NCBI GenBank assembly: GCA_031270395.1
Contig: JAISXU010000023.1
Coordinates: 1 to 33,166 of the forward strand
Direction: 5' to 3'
DNA: 33,166 nt
Source: Oscillospiraceae bacterium
GTDB lineage: Bacteria; Bacillota; Clostridia; Oscillospirales; Oscillospiraceae
Below, piece after piece: positions 7,228-15,196 of this stretch. The translations under genes were made by a program, and so were the position numbers. Under the pieces are notes generated by a model. It searched no databases, was not told the origin of the DNA, and saw only the letters and a program-made list of their open reading frames with translations. How positions within the stretch are numbered: position 1 is the first letter of the stretch; each line of letters starts with the position of its first letter.

Positions 7228-8033
7228 AGCATGAACGGAGCGCGGCGTATGAGCGCGTACGCGCCGCGAGATCAAAAAACAGATATACCGGCATGGACTT
7301 CATCCACAATATTTTCACGGATTTCATGGAAATGCACGGGGACAGACGCTTTGCCGACGATCCGGCCGTCGTCGGCGGGCTCGGGTATCTCGACGGCGTC
7401 CCCGTGACCGTGATAGCTACGGAAAAGGGGCGCGACACAAAGAGCCGCCTGCGTCGCAATTTCGGGGCGCCGAATCCGGAGGGATACCGCAAGGCGCTGC
7501 GGCTGATGAAGCAGGCCGAGAAGTTCGGCCGCCCCGTCGTCTGCTTTGTGGACACGTCGGGCGCGTTCTGCGGCATAGGCGCGGAGGAGCGCGGACAGGG
7601 ACAGGCGATAGCTGAGAGCATATCCGAGATGATGGTACTCCGAACGCCCATACTGGCCATACTCATAGGAGAGGGCGGCAGCGGGGGCGCTCTGGCGCTC
7701 GCCGCCGCCGACGAGGTGTGGATGCTGGAAAACGCCGTATACTCCGTCATATCGCCGGAGAGCTGCGCCAATATACTCTGGCGCGATCCGGGCAGGGCCG
7801 CGGAGGCGGCGGAGAGCCTGAAGCTGACGGCGCGCGACGCGCTGCGGCTCGGGGTGATAGAGAGGGTCGTCGCGGAGCACTCCCGCGAACCCTCTCTGGT
7901 ATTTGGCGCGCTTCGCGGCGACGTCGCCGCCTGGTACGACTCGGTAGCGAGCATCCCTGCCGACGCGCTCACGCGGGGGCGGTACGCGAGATTCCGGAAG
8001 CTCGGCGTGACAAATGAGAACAGTCTTGCATGA
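7224..8033 (+). CDS. accA: Acetyl-CoA carboxylase carboxyltransferase alpha subunit
   Basis: The partner of AccD in the carboxyltransferase heterotetramer. The 269-aa sequence has family landmarks: IFTDFMEMHGDRRFADDPA near the start, NFGAPNPEGYRKALRLMKQAEKF, the oxyanion region DTSGAFCGIGAEERGQG, and GEGGSGGALAL. ATG 7224 overlaps the accD stop (ATGA), giving coupled expression in equal amounts. It is somewhat shorter than proteobacterial AccA, as is common in Firmicutes. All four ACC subunits plus fabZ are therefore present and look intact. A 54-nt gap precedes the dnaC-like gene. Confidence 0.95.
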   Translation: MKHERSAAYERVRAARSKNRYTGMDFIHNIFTDFMEMHGDRRFADDPAVVGGLGYLDGVPVTVIATEKGRDTKSRLRRNFGAPNPEGYRKALRLMKQAEKFGRPVVCFVDTSGAFCGIGAEERGQGQAIAESISEMMVLRTPILAILIGEGGSGGALALAAADEVWMLENAVYSVISPESCANILWRDPGRAAEAAESLKLTARDALRLGVIERVVAEHSREPSLVFGALRGDVAAWYDSVASIPADALTRGRYARFRKLGVTNENSLA

Positions 8034-8087
8034 CCCGTTCGCGGCGGCCGCGCCATTGCAGACGGAAACGGGAGGGGGCGTCCTGAT

Positions 8088-9086
8088 ATGTCGATAGACG
8101 GTAAACTGCTCGCCGGCGCGATAGCGCGGCATGACGGGCTGAAGGCGGACGCGGAGCGCGACCGCGCGCGCAGGATGCGGATAGCGTTCGCGGCGTCGCC
8201 GAGGCTGCGCGAGATCGACGGGGAGCTGCGTTCGGCGGCGGCGAGCGCCATAGAGGCGGCGCTGCGCTCGGATGGCTCGGCCGCCGACGCGGTAGACGCG
8301 GCGGGACGGCGCAGTCTCGAGCTCCAGAGGGAGCAGGAACGCGAGCTCGGGCGGCTCGGCTTCCCGCGCGACTATCTCGACGAGCGCCCCATGTGCCCGA
8401 AATGCGGCGACCGCGGCTTTGTTGGCGCGGAGATATGCGCGTGTCTGCTCTCGCTGTACAGGGAGGAGCAGCGCGCGTCGCTCTCAAGTCTGCTCAGGCT
8501 CGGCGACGACTCATTCGACGCGTTCGACGCCGGCCTGTACGACGATACGCCCGACGCGCGCACCGGTGTGTCGCCGCGCCGGAGCATGGAGATGGTCTAT
8601 GAGATATGCGTAAATTACGCGCGCAAGTTCGGGCCTAAATCAATGAATCTGTTCTTTACGGGCTCGCCCGGTCTCGGCAAGACCTTCCTTTCGGCCTGTA
8701 TCGCACGCGTCGTGTCCGAGAAGGGCAACAGCGTGGTGTATGACACGGCGGCGGCCATATTCTCGCGGTTTGAGGAACAGAAATTCAACAGAACGGGCGA
8801 TTCCGACGCGGCTGACGCGGAGATAATCAGGTATAACGGCTGCGATCTGCTCATAATGGACGACCTCGGCGCCGAGATGACGACGGCTTTCACCGTCAGC
8901 GCGCTGCACGCGCTCATAAACACGCGGCTGACGGCGGGCAAAAAGACTGTGATAAGCTCAAATCTGACCACGGACGAGTTGAAGACGAGATATTCGCCCG
9001 CGATAGCGTCGCGGCTTGAGGGTGAATATCAGGCGCTTCGGTTTTACGGGGACGATATACGGTTGAAAAAGAAAGGGATACAATGA
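8088..9086 (+). CDS. dnaC: DnaC-type AAA+ ATPase, probable helicase loader
   Basis: A 332-aa protein of the DnaC/DnaI family, which loads the replicative helicase. The N-terminal half is charged and helical. A cysteine cluster (CPKCGDRGF, then ICACL) at about residues 102-122 is typical of the Clostridia members of this family. The ATPase core has Walker A GSPGLGKT at residues 192-199 and Walker B LLIMDDLGAE near 255. A sensor-type SSNLT and a terminal Arg finger-like SRLEG follow. The start has GGAGGGGG about 10 nt upstream. Its stop overlaps the MATE gene start (ATGA). A role in plasmid or phage replication rather than chromosomal loading cannot be excluded, but the surroundings are chromosomal housekeeping genes. 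Confidence 0.9.
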   Translation: MSIDGKLLAGAIARHDGLKADAERDRARRMRIAFAASPRLREIDGELRSAAASAIEAALRSDGSAADAVDAAGRRSLELQREQERELGRLGFPRDYLDERPMCPKCGDRGFVGAEICACLLSLYREEQRASLSSLLRLGDDSFDAFDAGLYDDTPDARTGVSPRRSMEMVYEICVNYARKFGPKSMNLFFTGSPGLGKTFLSACIARVVSEKGNSVVYDTAAAIFSRFEEQKFNRTGDSDAADAEIIRYNGCDLLIMDDLGAEMTTAFTVSALHALINTRLTAGKKTVISSNLTTDELKTRYSPAIASRLEGEYQALRFYGDDIRLKKKGIQ

Positions 9087-10438
9087 ACAGCGCGGAAGCG
9101 GGCGCCGGCGCGTCCACGAGACTGGAGAAAATGACGTCCGAGCCTGTGCGCAAACTGATACTGCGGCTTGCGGCGCCGACTACGGCCATAATGCTCGTGT
9201 CCTCCATGTACAACATGGCCGATACATACTTTGTGAGCTCGCTCGGCACGAGCGCGACGGCCGCCGTGGGCGTCGCGCTGCCGCTGATGGCCATAATACA
9301 GGCGCTCGGCTTCTTCTTCGGGAACGGCTCGGGCAACTACATATCGCGCGCGCTGGGCGCGGGAGAGGGTGAGATGGCGGAAAAAATGGCCGCCACCGGA
9401 GTGTGCTCCGCTTTTATATCCGGCGTCGTCATCACGATTTTCGGCACGCTTTTTCTCACGCCGCTGGCGAAGCTGCTCGGCTCCACTGCCACTATAATGC
9501 CGTACGCGCGCGGGTATCTGCTCTTTATTCTTATCGGCGCGCCATTTATGATAGCGTCTATATCCCTGAATAATCTGCTGAGATTCCAGGGCAGCGCGTT
9601 TTTCGGTATGCTCGGGATGGTGAGCGGCGCCGTGTTGAACATCGCGCTCGATCCGCTCCTGATATTCGTATTTCGGATGGGGACGGCCGGCGCCTCTCTG
9701 GCGACGATGATAAGCCAGACGGCGAGCTTCGCCGTACTGTACTGGGGAACGACGCGCGCCGGCAACGTGCGCGTCCGGCTGCGCAACTTCACTCCGAGAC
9801 CCGGTACATACGCGGAGATTCTGCGCGGCGGTCTGCCGTCGCTTCTGCGTCAGGGAATGATGAGCGTTTCGTCCGTGCTGCTGAACAATCTGGCGGGCGG
9901 TTACGGCGACGCCGTCATAGCCGCCGTCTCTATCGTCAACCGGATAGTGCTCATCGCCAACTCGGCCATAATAGGACTCGGGCAGGGCTTTCAGCCCGTA
10001 TGCGGCTTCAACTACGGGGCTCGCCTGTACGACCGCGTCAGGAAGGGCTTTTGGTTCTGCTTCTTCTCATCCACCGCCTTTCTGCTTGCGGTGTCCGCCG
10101 TCTGCTTCGCGGTCGCACCGCAGATCATAGCGCTGTTCCGGCGTGACGACCTCGAGGTCGTCACGCTCGGCGCGTACAGTCTGCGGGCGCAGTGTATCGG
10201 CTTTCCGCTGATGGGCTGGGTGGTGTTCCAGAATATGATGCTGCAGACTATTGGGGAGGCTGTTCCCGCGAGTTTTCTCGCGTTCGCGCGGCAGGGACTG
10301 TTCCTCGTGCCGCTGCTGTTCATACTGGAGGCGCTGCTCGGAGTCCGCGGCATACAGCTCTGCACGCCTATCGCCGACATTGGCACTTTTCTGATCTCGC
10401 TGCCCATAGGCATACACGCTCTGCGAAAGCTGCGATGA
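9083..10438 (+). CDS. MATE family efflux transporter
   Basis: A 451-aa integral membrane protein with about twelve hydrophobic segments, of the multi-antimicrobial extrusion family (sodium- or proton-driven export). Family features include the N-terminal LAAPTTAIMLVSSMYNMADTYFVSSLG, then PLMAIIQALGFFFGNGSGNYISRALG, and in the second half GLGQGFQPVCGFNYGA, the counterpart of the internal repeat. The length is typical. ATG 9083 overlaps the stop of the dnaC-like gene. The transported compound cannot be inferred. Confidence 0.93.
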   Translation: MNSAEAGAGASTRLEKMTSEPVRKLILRLAAPTTAIMLVSSMYNMADTYFVSSLGTSATAAVGVALPLMAIIQALGFFFGNGSGNYISRALGAGEGEMAEKMAATGVCSAFISGVVITIFGTLFLTPLAKLLGSTATIMPYARGYLLFILIGAPFMIASISLNNLLRFQGSAFFGMLGMVSGAVLNIALDPLLIFVFRMGTAGASLATMISQTASFAVLYWGTTRAGNVRVRLRNFTPRPGTYAEILRGGLPSLLRQGMMSVSSVLLNNLAGGYGDAVIAAVSIVNRIVLIANSAIIGLGQGFQPVCGFNYGARLYDRVRKGFWFCFFSSTAFLLAVSAVCFAVAPQIIALFRRDDLEVVTLGAYSLRAQCIGFPLMGWVVFQNMMLQTIGEAVPASFLAFARQGLFLVPLLFILEALLGVRGIQLCTPIADIGTFLISLPIGIHALRKLR

Positions 10439-10461
10439 GCCCGGGGGCGGGGATTTTCCGC

Positions 10462-10491
10462 CGTCCGCGGCCACGCGGATAGCCGCGGACG
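10462..10491. other. Hairpin between MATE gene and pyrE
   Basis: CGTCCGCGG at 10462-10470 pairs with CCGCGGACG at 10483-10491 around a 12-nt loop, in the gap before pyrE. The right arm is followed by GAAAA, not by a T-run, so it does not look like an intrinsic terminator. Possible leader structure of pyrE; no function can be assigned. Confidence 0.5.
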
Positions 10492-10518
10492 AAAAGACTG
10501 AGGAATGGGGATGCGCAT

Positions 10519-11160
10519 ATGAGGGATAAACGCGATTTTATAAGCTTCATGATGGACGCCGGGGCGCTCGTGTTCGGTGATTTCGTGACAAAGAGCGGGC
10601 GCAGAACGCCGTACTTTATCAATACGGGCAACTACAGGACAGGCGCCCACATCTCGGCGCTCGGCGAGTGGTACGCCGCCCTTATCATGGACAGCGGCGA
10701 GAGTTTCGACGCGCTTTTCGGGCCGGCGTACAAGGGGATACCGCTCGTGGCGGAGACTGCCGCGGCGCTCTACCGCGTATACGGGCGCGACGTACCGTAC
10801 TGCTTTAACCGAAAGGAGGCGAAGGATCACGGCGAGGGCGGCGTAATGATCGGCTACACGCCGCGCGGCGGCGACAAGATCGCCGTTATCGAGGACGTCG
10901 TCACGGCGGGCACGTCCGTGCGCGAGAGCGTATCGCTGCTCCGCGCTTTTGGGGAGGACATATCCGTTACGTCGCTGTTTGTGTCGGTAGATCGCATGGA
11001 GCGCGGCGCCGGCGCACTCACCACTCTCGACGAGCTGCGCGGCGGACTCGGCATCAAGGTCTATCCCATCATCACCGCGCGCGACATCATAGCCGCGCTG
11101 CCGGAGGGCGACCCGCGCGCCGCAAAAATCGAGGCGTATCTCGGAGAATACGGAGCCTGA
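10519..11160 (+). CDS. pyrE: Orotate phosphoribosyltransferase
   Basis: A 213-aa enzyme that joins orotate to PRPP to give orotidine 5'-phosphate in pyrimidine synthesis. It has the type I phosphoribosyltransferase PRPP loop with EDVVTAGTSVRE from about residue 125. Upstream are the OPRT features GRRTPYFINTGNYRTG, FGPAYKGIPL and the flexible-loop lysines in FNRKEAKDHGEGG. The start is ATG 10519, with GGAATGGGG about 8-16 nt upstream. No other pyr genes are near. I see no clear PyrR-type attenuator, only a hairpin at 10462-10491. Confidence 0.94.
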   Translation: MRDKRDFISFMMDAGALVFGDFVTKSGRRTPYFINTGNYRTGAHISALGEWYAALIMDSGESFDALFGPAYKGIPLVAETAAALYRVYGRDVPYCFNRKEAKDHGEGGVMIGYTPRGGDKIAVIEDVVTAGTSVRESVSLLRAFGEDISVTSLFVSVDRMERGAGALTTLDELRGGLGIKVYPIITARDIIAALPEGDPRAAKIEAYLGEYGA

Positions 11161-11184
11161 CAGAGGTATTATACATAGGGAGGA

Positions 11185-12009
11185 ATGACAAAAATGTCGT
11201 CAATCAGCGAGTATAACGCGTTCGGGGCGGAGCTTGAGGAGCTCCTTAACCTGCGGTACGCGCCGATAGCGCTCAAGCTGCTGCGGGACGAGGCCGACGC
11301 GCCCGAGGGCGCCTACAGGCCGCGCAGGGATTCCGGCGAGCATCTGGCGCTGTGTCAGGCGTTCGCGGCCGTGCGCCGCCAGCGCAAGAGCATCGTCATG
11401 TTCAGGGAGGACAACTGGTGTCCGTGGCCGCTTATCGGCTTCGGCATGGTGGACTTTGACGAGAGTATGGAGCTTTACGACACCACTGTCACCAGCACGT
11501 TCATCGAGGACAGGGAAAAGGCGAGGGAGTTTTTCAAGACGTCGTACCCCCGCATGGACTGCGGCGGGGACGCGGGCCTCGCGCTCGCGCCGCTGCGCGG
11601 CGCGAATTTCGAGCCGGACATAGTGCTGATATACTGTCGGCCCGCGCAGCTTCGCAGTCTGCTCATGTCCGCGAAATTCAAGTCCGGCGAGCTGACAGCG
11701 AGCGAATTTGACTCCGTGGACTCGTGCGTACACTCGACGATACCGGCGCTCAAAACCGGCCGGTACCGCATAACCGTACCGGATCCCGGCGAGTACGAGC
11801 GCGGCTTGACCGACGAGGACGAGATGATATTCACCGTGCCCGCCGGCAAGCTGGGGCAGCTCACGGAGGGCCTGCGCGCGATCGCCTCGGCCGGCTTCGG
11901 GTACAGGCAGCTCTATATGGAGATGCGTTCGGATTTCCCGCGCCCGCAATTCTACGACGACCTATGCGGACATTGGGGGCTTGACCGCGGCGAGGTCTGG
12001 AAGCGGTAA
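11185..12009 (+). CDS. DUF169 family protein
   Basis: A 274-aa protein matching the DUF169 (COG2043) pattern: an N-terminal ELEELLNLRYAPIALKLL, a Cys in HLALCQAFAAVRR, NWCPWP, the central MDCGGDAGLALAPL, DIVLIYCRPAQLRSLL and a later SCVHSTIPALKTG. The conserved Cys residues (in ALCQ, NWCPW, MDCGG, DSCVH) suggest metal, heme or redox chemistry, but the family's function is not established. ATG 11185 follows TAGGGAGG. No signal peptide or membrane segment is seen. It ends the left gene block. Confidence 0.85.
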   Translation: MTKMSSISEYNAFGAELEELLNLRYAPIALKLLRDEADAPEGAYRPRRDSGEHLALCQAFAAVRRQRKSIVMFREDNWCPWPLIGFGMVDFDESMELYDTTVTSTFIEDREKAREFFKTSYPRMDCGGDAGLALAPLRGANFEPDIVLIYCRPAQLRSLLMSAKFKSGELTASEFDSVDSCVHSTIPALKTGRYRITVPDPGEYERGLTDEDEMIFTVPAGKLGQLTEGLRAIASAGFGYRQLYMEMRSDFPRPQFYDDLCGHWGLDRGEVWKR

Positions 12010-12090
12010 TATCTTCCGTCGCGAGACGCCCTCCGGTAGAAAAGGATCGCGCCGCGCGGAGACGCCTTTACCGCCGGGTAAAGAGGATTA

Positions 12091-12178
12091 AATTCGTTTG
12101 CACTCGTTATCGCTCTTACGTCCTTTTCGCTGTGGCGAAAAGAATTTTTGCGAAGGAGTGCGCCCCGTGCGACGGAGC
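12091..12178 (-). repeat. Dispersed repeat family 2, copy B
   Basis: Read on the - strand, it aligns in blocks with 101-172: CTCCG, GGGCGCACTC, AAAATTCTTTTCG, CGAAAAGGACG and CGAATT. It is diverged and slightly longer. It lies directly beside the two-hairpin element, so this spot carries two unrelated repeats. Confidence 0.6.
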
Positions 12179-12195
12179 AAAAATTGTTATACTAA

Positions 12196-12301
12196 GTCAG
12201 TAGATGGAATTCATTTCCATCTACTGACACTCTGCGAGCGCCGCAGCGCGAGAACCGACCCTCGTAACTCGTTTGTTACGGCGAAGCCGTGACAAACGAA
12301 A
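12196..12301 (+). repeat. Two-hairpin element, copy X
   Basis: A 106-nt element with an inverted second copy at 33054-33159. Hairpin 1 (12196-12228) has 14-bp arms (GTCAGTAGATGGAA and its complement) around TTCAT and is identical in both copies. It is followed by an identical spacer to about 12255. Hairpin 2 (12269-12299) has a 14-bp stem with loop GAA; its upper stem differs from copy Y but still pairs. The element ends 19 nt before the -35 box at 12321. Confidence 0.9.
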
Positions 12302-12320
12302 ATATCAATGGTGGCCGCGT

Positions 12321-12349
12321 TTGAAATCCGCGCGCAAAGCGGGTATAAT
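12321..12349 (+). promoter_or_regulatory. Sigma-A-type promoter for the class A PBP gene
   Basis: TTGAAA (12321-12326), a 17-nt spacer and TATAAT (12344-12349). This is close to consensus in an otherwise GC-rich region. It lies about 65 nt before the TTG start at 12415. Confidence 0.8.
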
Positions 12350-12414
12350 ACACATTGTGCTTTCTTTGTAAGCGACGGGTTCTTATCGCACAACGTATTT
12401 GAGAGGTGTAGCAT

Positions 12415-14865
12415 TTGCCCAGGCAAGGCGTTAAAATCGCGAAGGCCGGCGTCAGGACGATAGGCGGGATCATCAGTCTGGCGATTAAGACACTCGCCAC
12501 CCTGCTTTTGATTGTCATAACGACTGGCGCCATATTCGCGTGTATTTTTGTTCTATATGTCAAAGCGAATCTCACGGAGGGACTCGACATCAGCCTTGAT
12601 GAATTTACCGTCAGCCTGTCGTCCGTCATCTACGCCAAGGTCCCCGGCTCCGATACGTACGAGGAGATGACGCAGATCAAGACGACCGAGTACAGGACGT
12701 GGGTGGACTACGAGGACATTCCGGAGGATATGGAGCACGCGCTCGTGGCAGTGGAGGATAAGCGCTTTTACAAGCACCACGGCGTGGACTGGTACCGCAC
12801 GGTGGGGGCCTTTGCGAATATGTTCCTGAGTATGAAGGATAACTTCGGCGGCTCGACCATCACGCAGCAGCTCATCAAGAATATGACGGGTGACAAAGAG
12901 GCGACCGTCCAGCGGAAGCTGACAGAAATATTCCGCGCTCTTGAGTTCGAGAAAAACGGCAATGACAAGGGGCGCATAATCGAGTGGTATCTCAACAGCG
13001 TTTACTTTGGAAACATGCGGTACGGCATAGGCGCGGCGGCAAACTACTACTTCGGCAAAGAGGTTTCGGAGCTGACGCTGGCGGAGAGCGCTTCTATCGT
13101 GGGCATAACGAATAACCCGTCCATGTACGACCCGTACCAGAACAGGGCGGCCAACAAGAACCGGCAGGAGATCATCCTGAATCTCATGCTCGCGGAGGGG
13201 TATATATCGCAGGACGAGTGCGCGCGCGCCAAGAGCGAACGCCTCGTGTTCAAGCGCGGTGAGGACAGCGTGTACACTCCGGAGAATTACACGTGGTTTG
13301 ACGAGGCCGTCATCAGCGACGCAATTGAGGCGCTCTCCGAATTAAAGGGCGTGGACAGCAGAACGGCCTCCGCAATGCTCTCGCGCGGGGGGTATCAGAT
13401 ATATTCGACTATCGATTTGGACGTGCAGGCGCATGTGGATCAGATATATCAAAACCTCGAGGAGATACCTGAAACTACGGGCTCGGAGCAGCAGCTGCAG
13501 TCGGCGATAGTGATCGTTGAGCCGGGGAGCGGCAATATCGTCGCGCTGTCGGGCGGCGTCGGAGAAAAGGAGGGCAACAGGCTGAGAAGCCGCGCGACGG
13601 TCATGCGCCGTCCGCCCGGCTCGTCGATAAAGCCCCTGTCCGTGTACGCGCCGGCGATGGACGCCGGACTCATAACGCCCGACACGAAATACGACGACGC
13701 GCCGGACATCGCGCTGAGCGGAACGGATTGGTATCCGCACAACGACGACGGAGGCTATCTGGGCGTTATTGATATAAGGAGAGCCATCGTCGGGTCGCGC
13801 AACACCATATCGGCCCAGGTGCTTGACAGACTGACGCCTGCGGCGTCGTACAGATTCATGCGCGACAAGCTCGGGTTTGACCTCAACGTCTACGATGAGG
13901 ACTACGCGCCGCTCGCCCTCGGCCAGCTAACCTATGGCGCGACTGTGCGCGAGATGGCGGCGGGTTTCAACATGTTCGTCAGCGAGGGCGTCCGCTCGGA
14001 GGCGAAAACCTTTACTAAAATATGCGACGCCAACGGCGACGTCATCTATGAAAATCGGCCGCAGCCCACAATAGCCATAAGCGGCACGACGGCGTACTGG
14101 ATGACTAACGTACTGCGCGACGCGGTCCGTTACGGCACCGGCGGGGGCGCGAGTCTCGGGGATTTGATGCCGGCGGCGGGAAAGACAGGTACTGCGGAGG
14201 ACAACAAGGATAGGTGGTTCTCGGGCTTTACTCCGTACTACACCGCCGTCGTGTGGACGGGGTACGATCAGCCGGAGGCGATAAAAGTGGTCGGAGGCGG
14301 AAATCCCGCCGCGAACATCTGGAAAAAGGTCATGACGCTAATACACGAGGATCTGCCGTACAAGGATTTCCCCGCCCCCGCCAACACATACCAGCCCCCC
14401 GTGCCGGGCATTATCCAGGCGGATTACACGGTGATCTGCATGGACGAGACGGGCGCCATACTGGGCGAAGAAAAGGGCGTGGCCGCCGTGGGCAAGGCTC
14501 TGATTTTTACAGCGCCCGCGTTCGAGGGGTACGCTCTGGCGAGCGGCGCCACGGCGACGATAACCGTCGGGGAAAATCCAAACAGGAATTTGGCCGTATT
14601 CAGGTATACGAAGCTCGAACCGAGCCCGACGCCTACGCCTGACGAGCTGCCGCCCGGAGAGACGGCGCCCCCGGACGGCCCGCCCGACTGGCTTCCGTCG
14701 ATCTCGCCGACGCCCACGCCAACGCCGCCGGCGACGGGGGAACCGACGCCGCCCGAGCCGCCGTATTATACGCAGGAACCGCGCGAATCCGCGCCGCCTG
14801 ACGGCGGCTCCGAACAGCCGGAAACCACGCCCTACGCGTCGCCGTCCGCCGGGCCGATGCTATGA
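12415..14865 (+). CDS. Class A penicillin-binding protein (transglycosylase/transpeptidase)
   Basis: An 816-aa bifunctional peptidoglycan synthase. It has a short cytoplasmic tail, then a membrane anchor at about residues 22-47. The glycosyltransferase domain has EDKRFYKHHG (114-123, catalytic Glu), GGSTITQQLIKN (145-156), RKLTEIFRALEFEK (167-180) and IIEWYLNSVYFG (188-199). The transpeptidase domain has SSIK (403-406, nucleophile Ser403), SRN (461-463) and KTGT (590-593). All catalytic motifs are intact. The last 110 residues or so are a Pro/Thr/Ser-rich extracellular tail with repeated PSPTPTP-like units. The start is TTG 12415, 6 nt after GAGAGGTG; no ATG lies before the anchor. Probably involved in elongation or sporulation wall synthesis; which one cannot be told. 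Confidence 0.95.
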   Translation: MPRQGVKIAKAGVRTIGGIISLAIKTLATLLLIVITTGAIFACIFVLYVKANLTEGLDISLDEFTVSLSSVIYAKVPGSDTYEEMTQIKTTEYRTWVDYEDIPEDMEHALVAVEDKRFYKHHGVDWYRTVGAFANMFLSMKDNFGGSTITQQLIKNMTGDKEATVQRKLTEIFRALEFEKNGNDKGRIIEWYLNSVYFGNMRYGIGAAANYYFGKEVSELTLAESASIVGITNNPSMYDPYQNRAANKNRQEIILNLMLAEGYISQDECARAKSERLVFKRGEDSVYTPENYTWFDEAVISDAIEALSELKGVDSRTASAMLSRGGYQIYSTIDLDVQAHVDQIYQNLEEIPETTGSEQQLQSAIVIVEPGSGNIVALSGGVGEKEGNRLRSRATVMRRPPGSSIKPLSVYAPAMDAGLITPDTKYDDAPDIALSGTDWYPHNDDGGYLGVIDIRRAIVGSRNTISAQVLDRLTPAASYRFMRDKLGFDLNVYDEDYAPLALGQLTYGATVREMAAGFNMFVSEGVRSEAKTFTKICDANGDVIYENRPQPTIAISGTTAYWMTNVLRDAVRYGTGGGASLGDLMPAAGKTGTAEDNKDRWFSGFTPYYTAVVWTGYDQPEAIKVVGGGNPAANIWKKVMTLIHEDLPYKDFPAPANTYQPPVPGIIQADYTVICMDETGAILGEEKGVAAVGKALIFTAPAFEGYALASGATATITVGENPNRNLAVFRYTKLEPSPTPTPDELPPGETAPPDGPPDWLPSISPTPTPTPPATGEPTPPEPPYYTQEPRESAPPDGGSEQPETTPYASPSAGPML

Positions 14866-15043
14866 CGCCGCGCCGCCGTCCGCCGTCCTATTTTTCACTG
14901 CGGCGGCATAGATTGGAAAAGGCGGCCTCCGGGAGCTTGCGCCGGATGCAATGACGAGAGAATACCGGGCTACGGGAGCTTGCGCAGCCGCGGACGGCGG
15001 AACGGCTGCCGATAACTACAATAGAGAACGCGGGAGGATAAGG

Positions 15044-15073
15044 TTGAAACAAGTTCAAACTTATCGTTAAAAT
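15044..15073 (+). promoter_or_regulatory. Candidate promoter for the carboxypeptidase gene
   Basis: TTGAAA (15044-15049), an 18-nt spacer and TAAAAT (15068-15073). The match is moderate. The resulting leader of over 100 nt would include both hairpins described next. Confidence 0.45.
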
Positions 15074-15076
15074 CGT

Positions 15077-15128
15077 GTTTTGCCTGCCTGTCGGCAGACA
15101 GGCTCGCCGGGACGGGCAACCGCAAAAC
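15077..15128 (+). other. Branched hairpin in the leader
   Basis: GTTTTGC (15077-15083) pairs with GCAAAAC (15122-15128). Inside, GCCTGTC (15086-15092) pairs with GACAGGC (15097-15103) around GGCA. No T-run follows. It may be a leader RNA structure or a small repeat element. Confidence 0.5.
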
Positions 15129-15136
15129 AGGCGCAC

Positions 15137-15196
15137 TATGACCATGCCTTTACATGTTCGTTTTGTGCCTGAAGTGAAACGAAAGGCATGGTCATA
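15137..15196 (+). promoter_or_regulatory. Perfect inverted repeat covering the ribosome binding site
   Basis: TATGACCATGCCTTT (15137-15151) is the exact complement of 15182-15196, with an overlapping inner pair TTCGTTT/AAACGAA (15157-15163 and 15177-15183). The right arm contains the AAAGG ribosome site and ends just before the ATGATG start, so folding would hide the site. It could be translational control or an inserted mini-element. Confidence 0.6.

Larger units (their letters stand above)
12010..12414. other. Repeat-rich intergenic region before the penicillin-binding protein gene
   Basis: A 405-nt region with no supportable gene. It holds a small hairpin (CTTTACC/GGTAAAG, 12066-12083) without a T-run, dispersed repeat family 2 copy B (12091-12178), the two-hairpin element copy X (12196-12301), and a promoter (12321-12349) for the downstream gene. 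Confidence 0.8.
14866..15187. other. Intergenic leader region before the D-Ala-D-Ala carboxypeptidase gene
   Basis: No gene is supported in this stretch. It contains a short repeat (GGGAGCTTGCGC at about 14931 and 14972), a candidate promoter (15044-15073), a cruciform-like structure (15077-15128) and a long hairpin that runs into the start of the next gene (15137-15196). Confidence 0.6.

Noticed and set aside
7025-8251. 408-codon open frame on the - strand opposite accD/accA/dnaC
   Set aside because: It spans parts of three well-supported genes on the + strand and has a Ser/Arg/Pro-rich composition.
12066-12083. Small hairpin after the DUF169 gene considered as a terminator
   Set aside because: The stem is 7 bp with no T-run after it.
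14625-14840. Repeated Pro/Thr codons at the end of the PBP gene considered as a frameshift or foreign insert
   Set aside because: The frame is continuous and Pro/Ser/Thr-rich tails are common in class A PBPs of Firmicutes.
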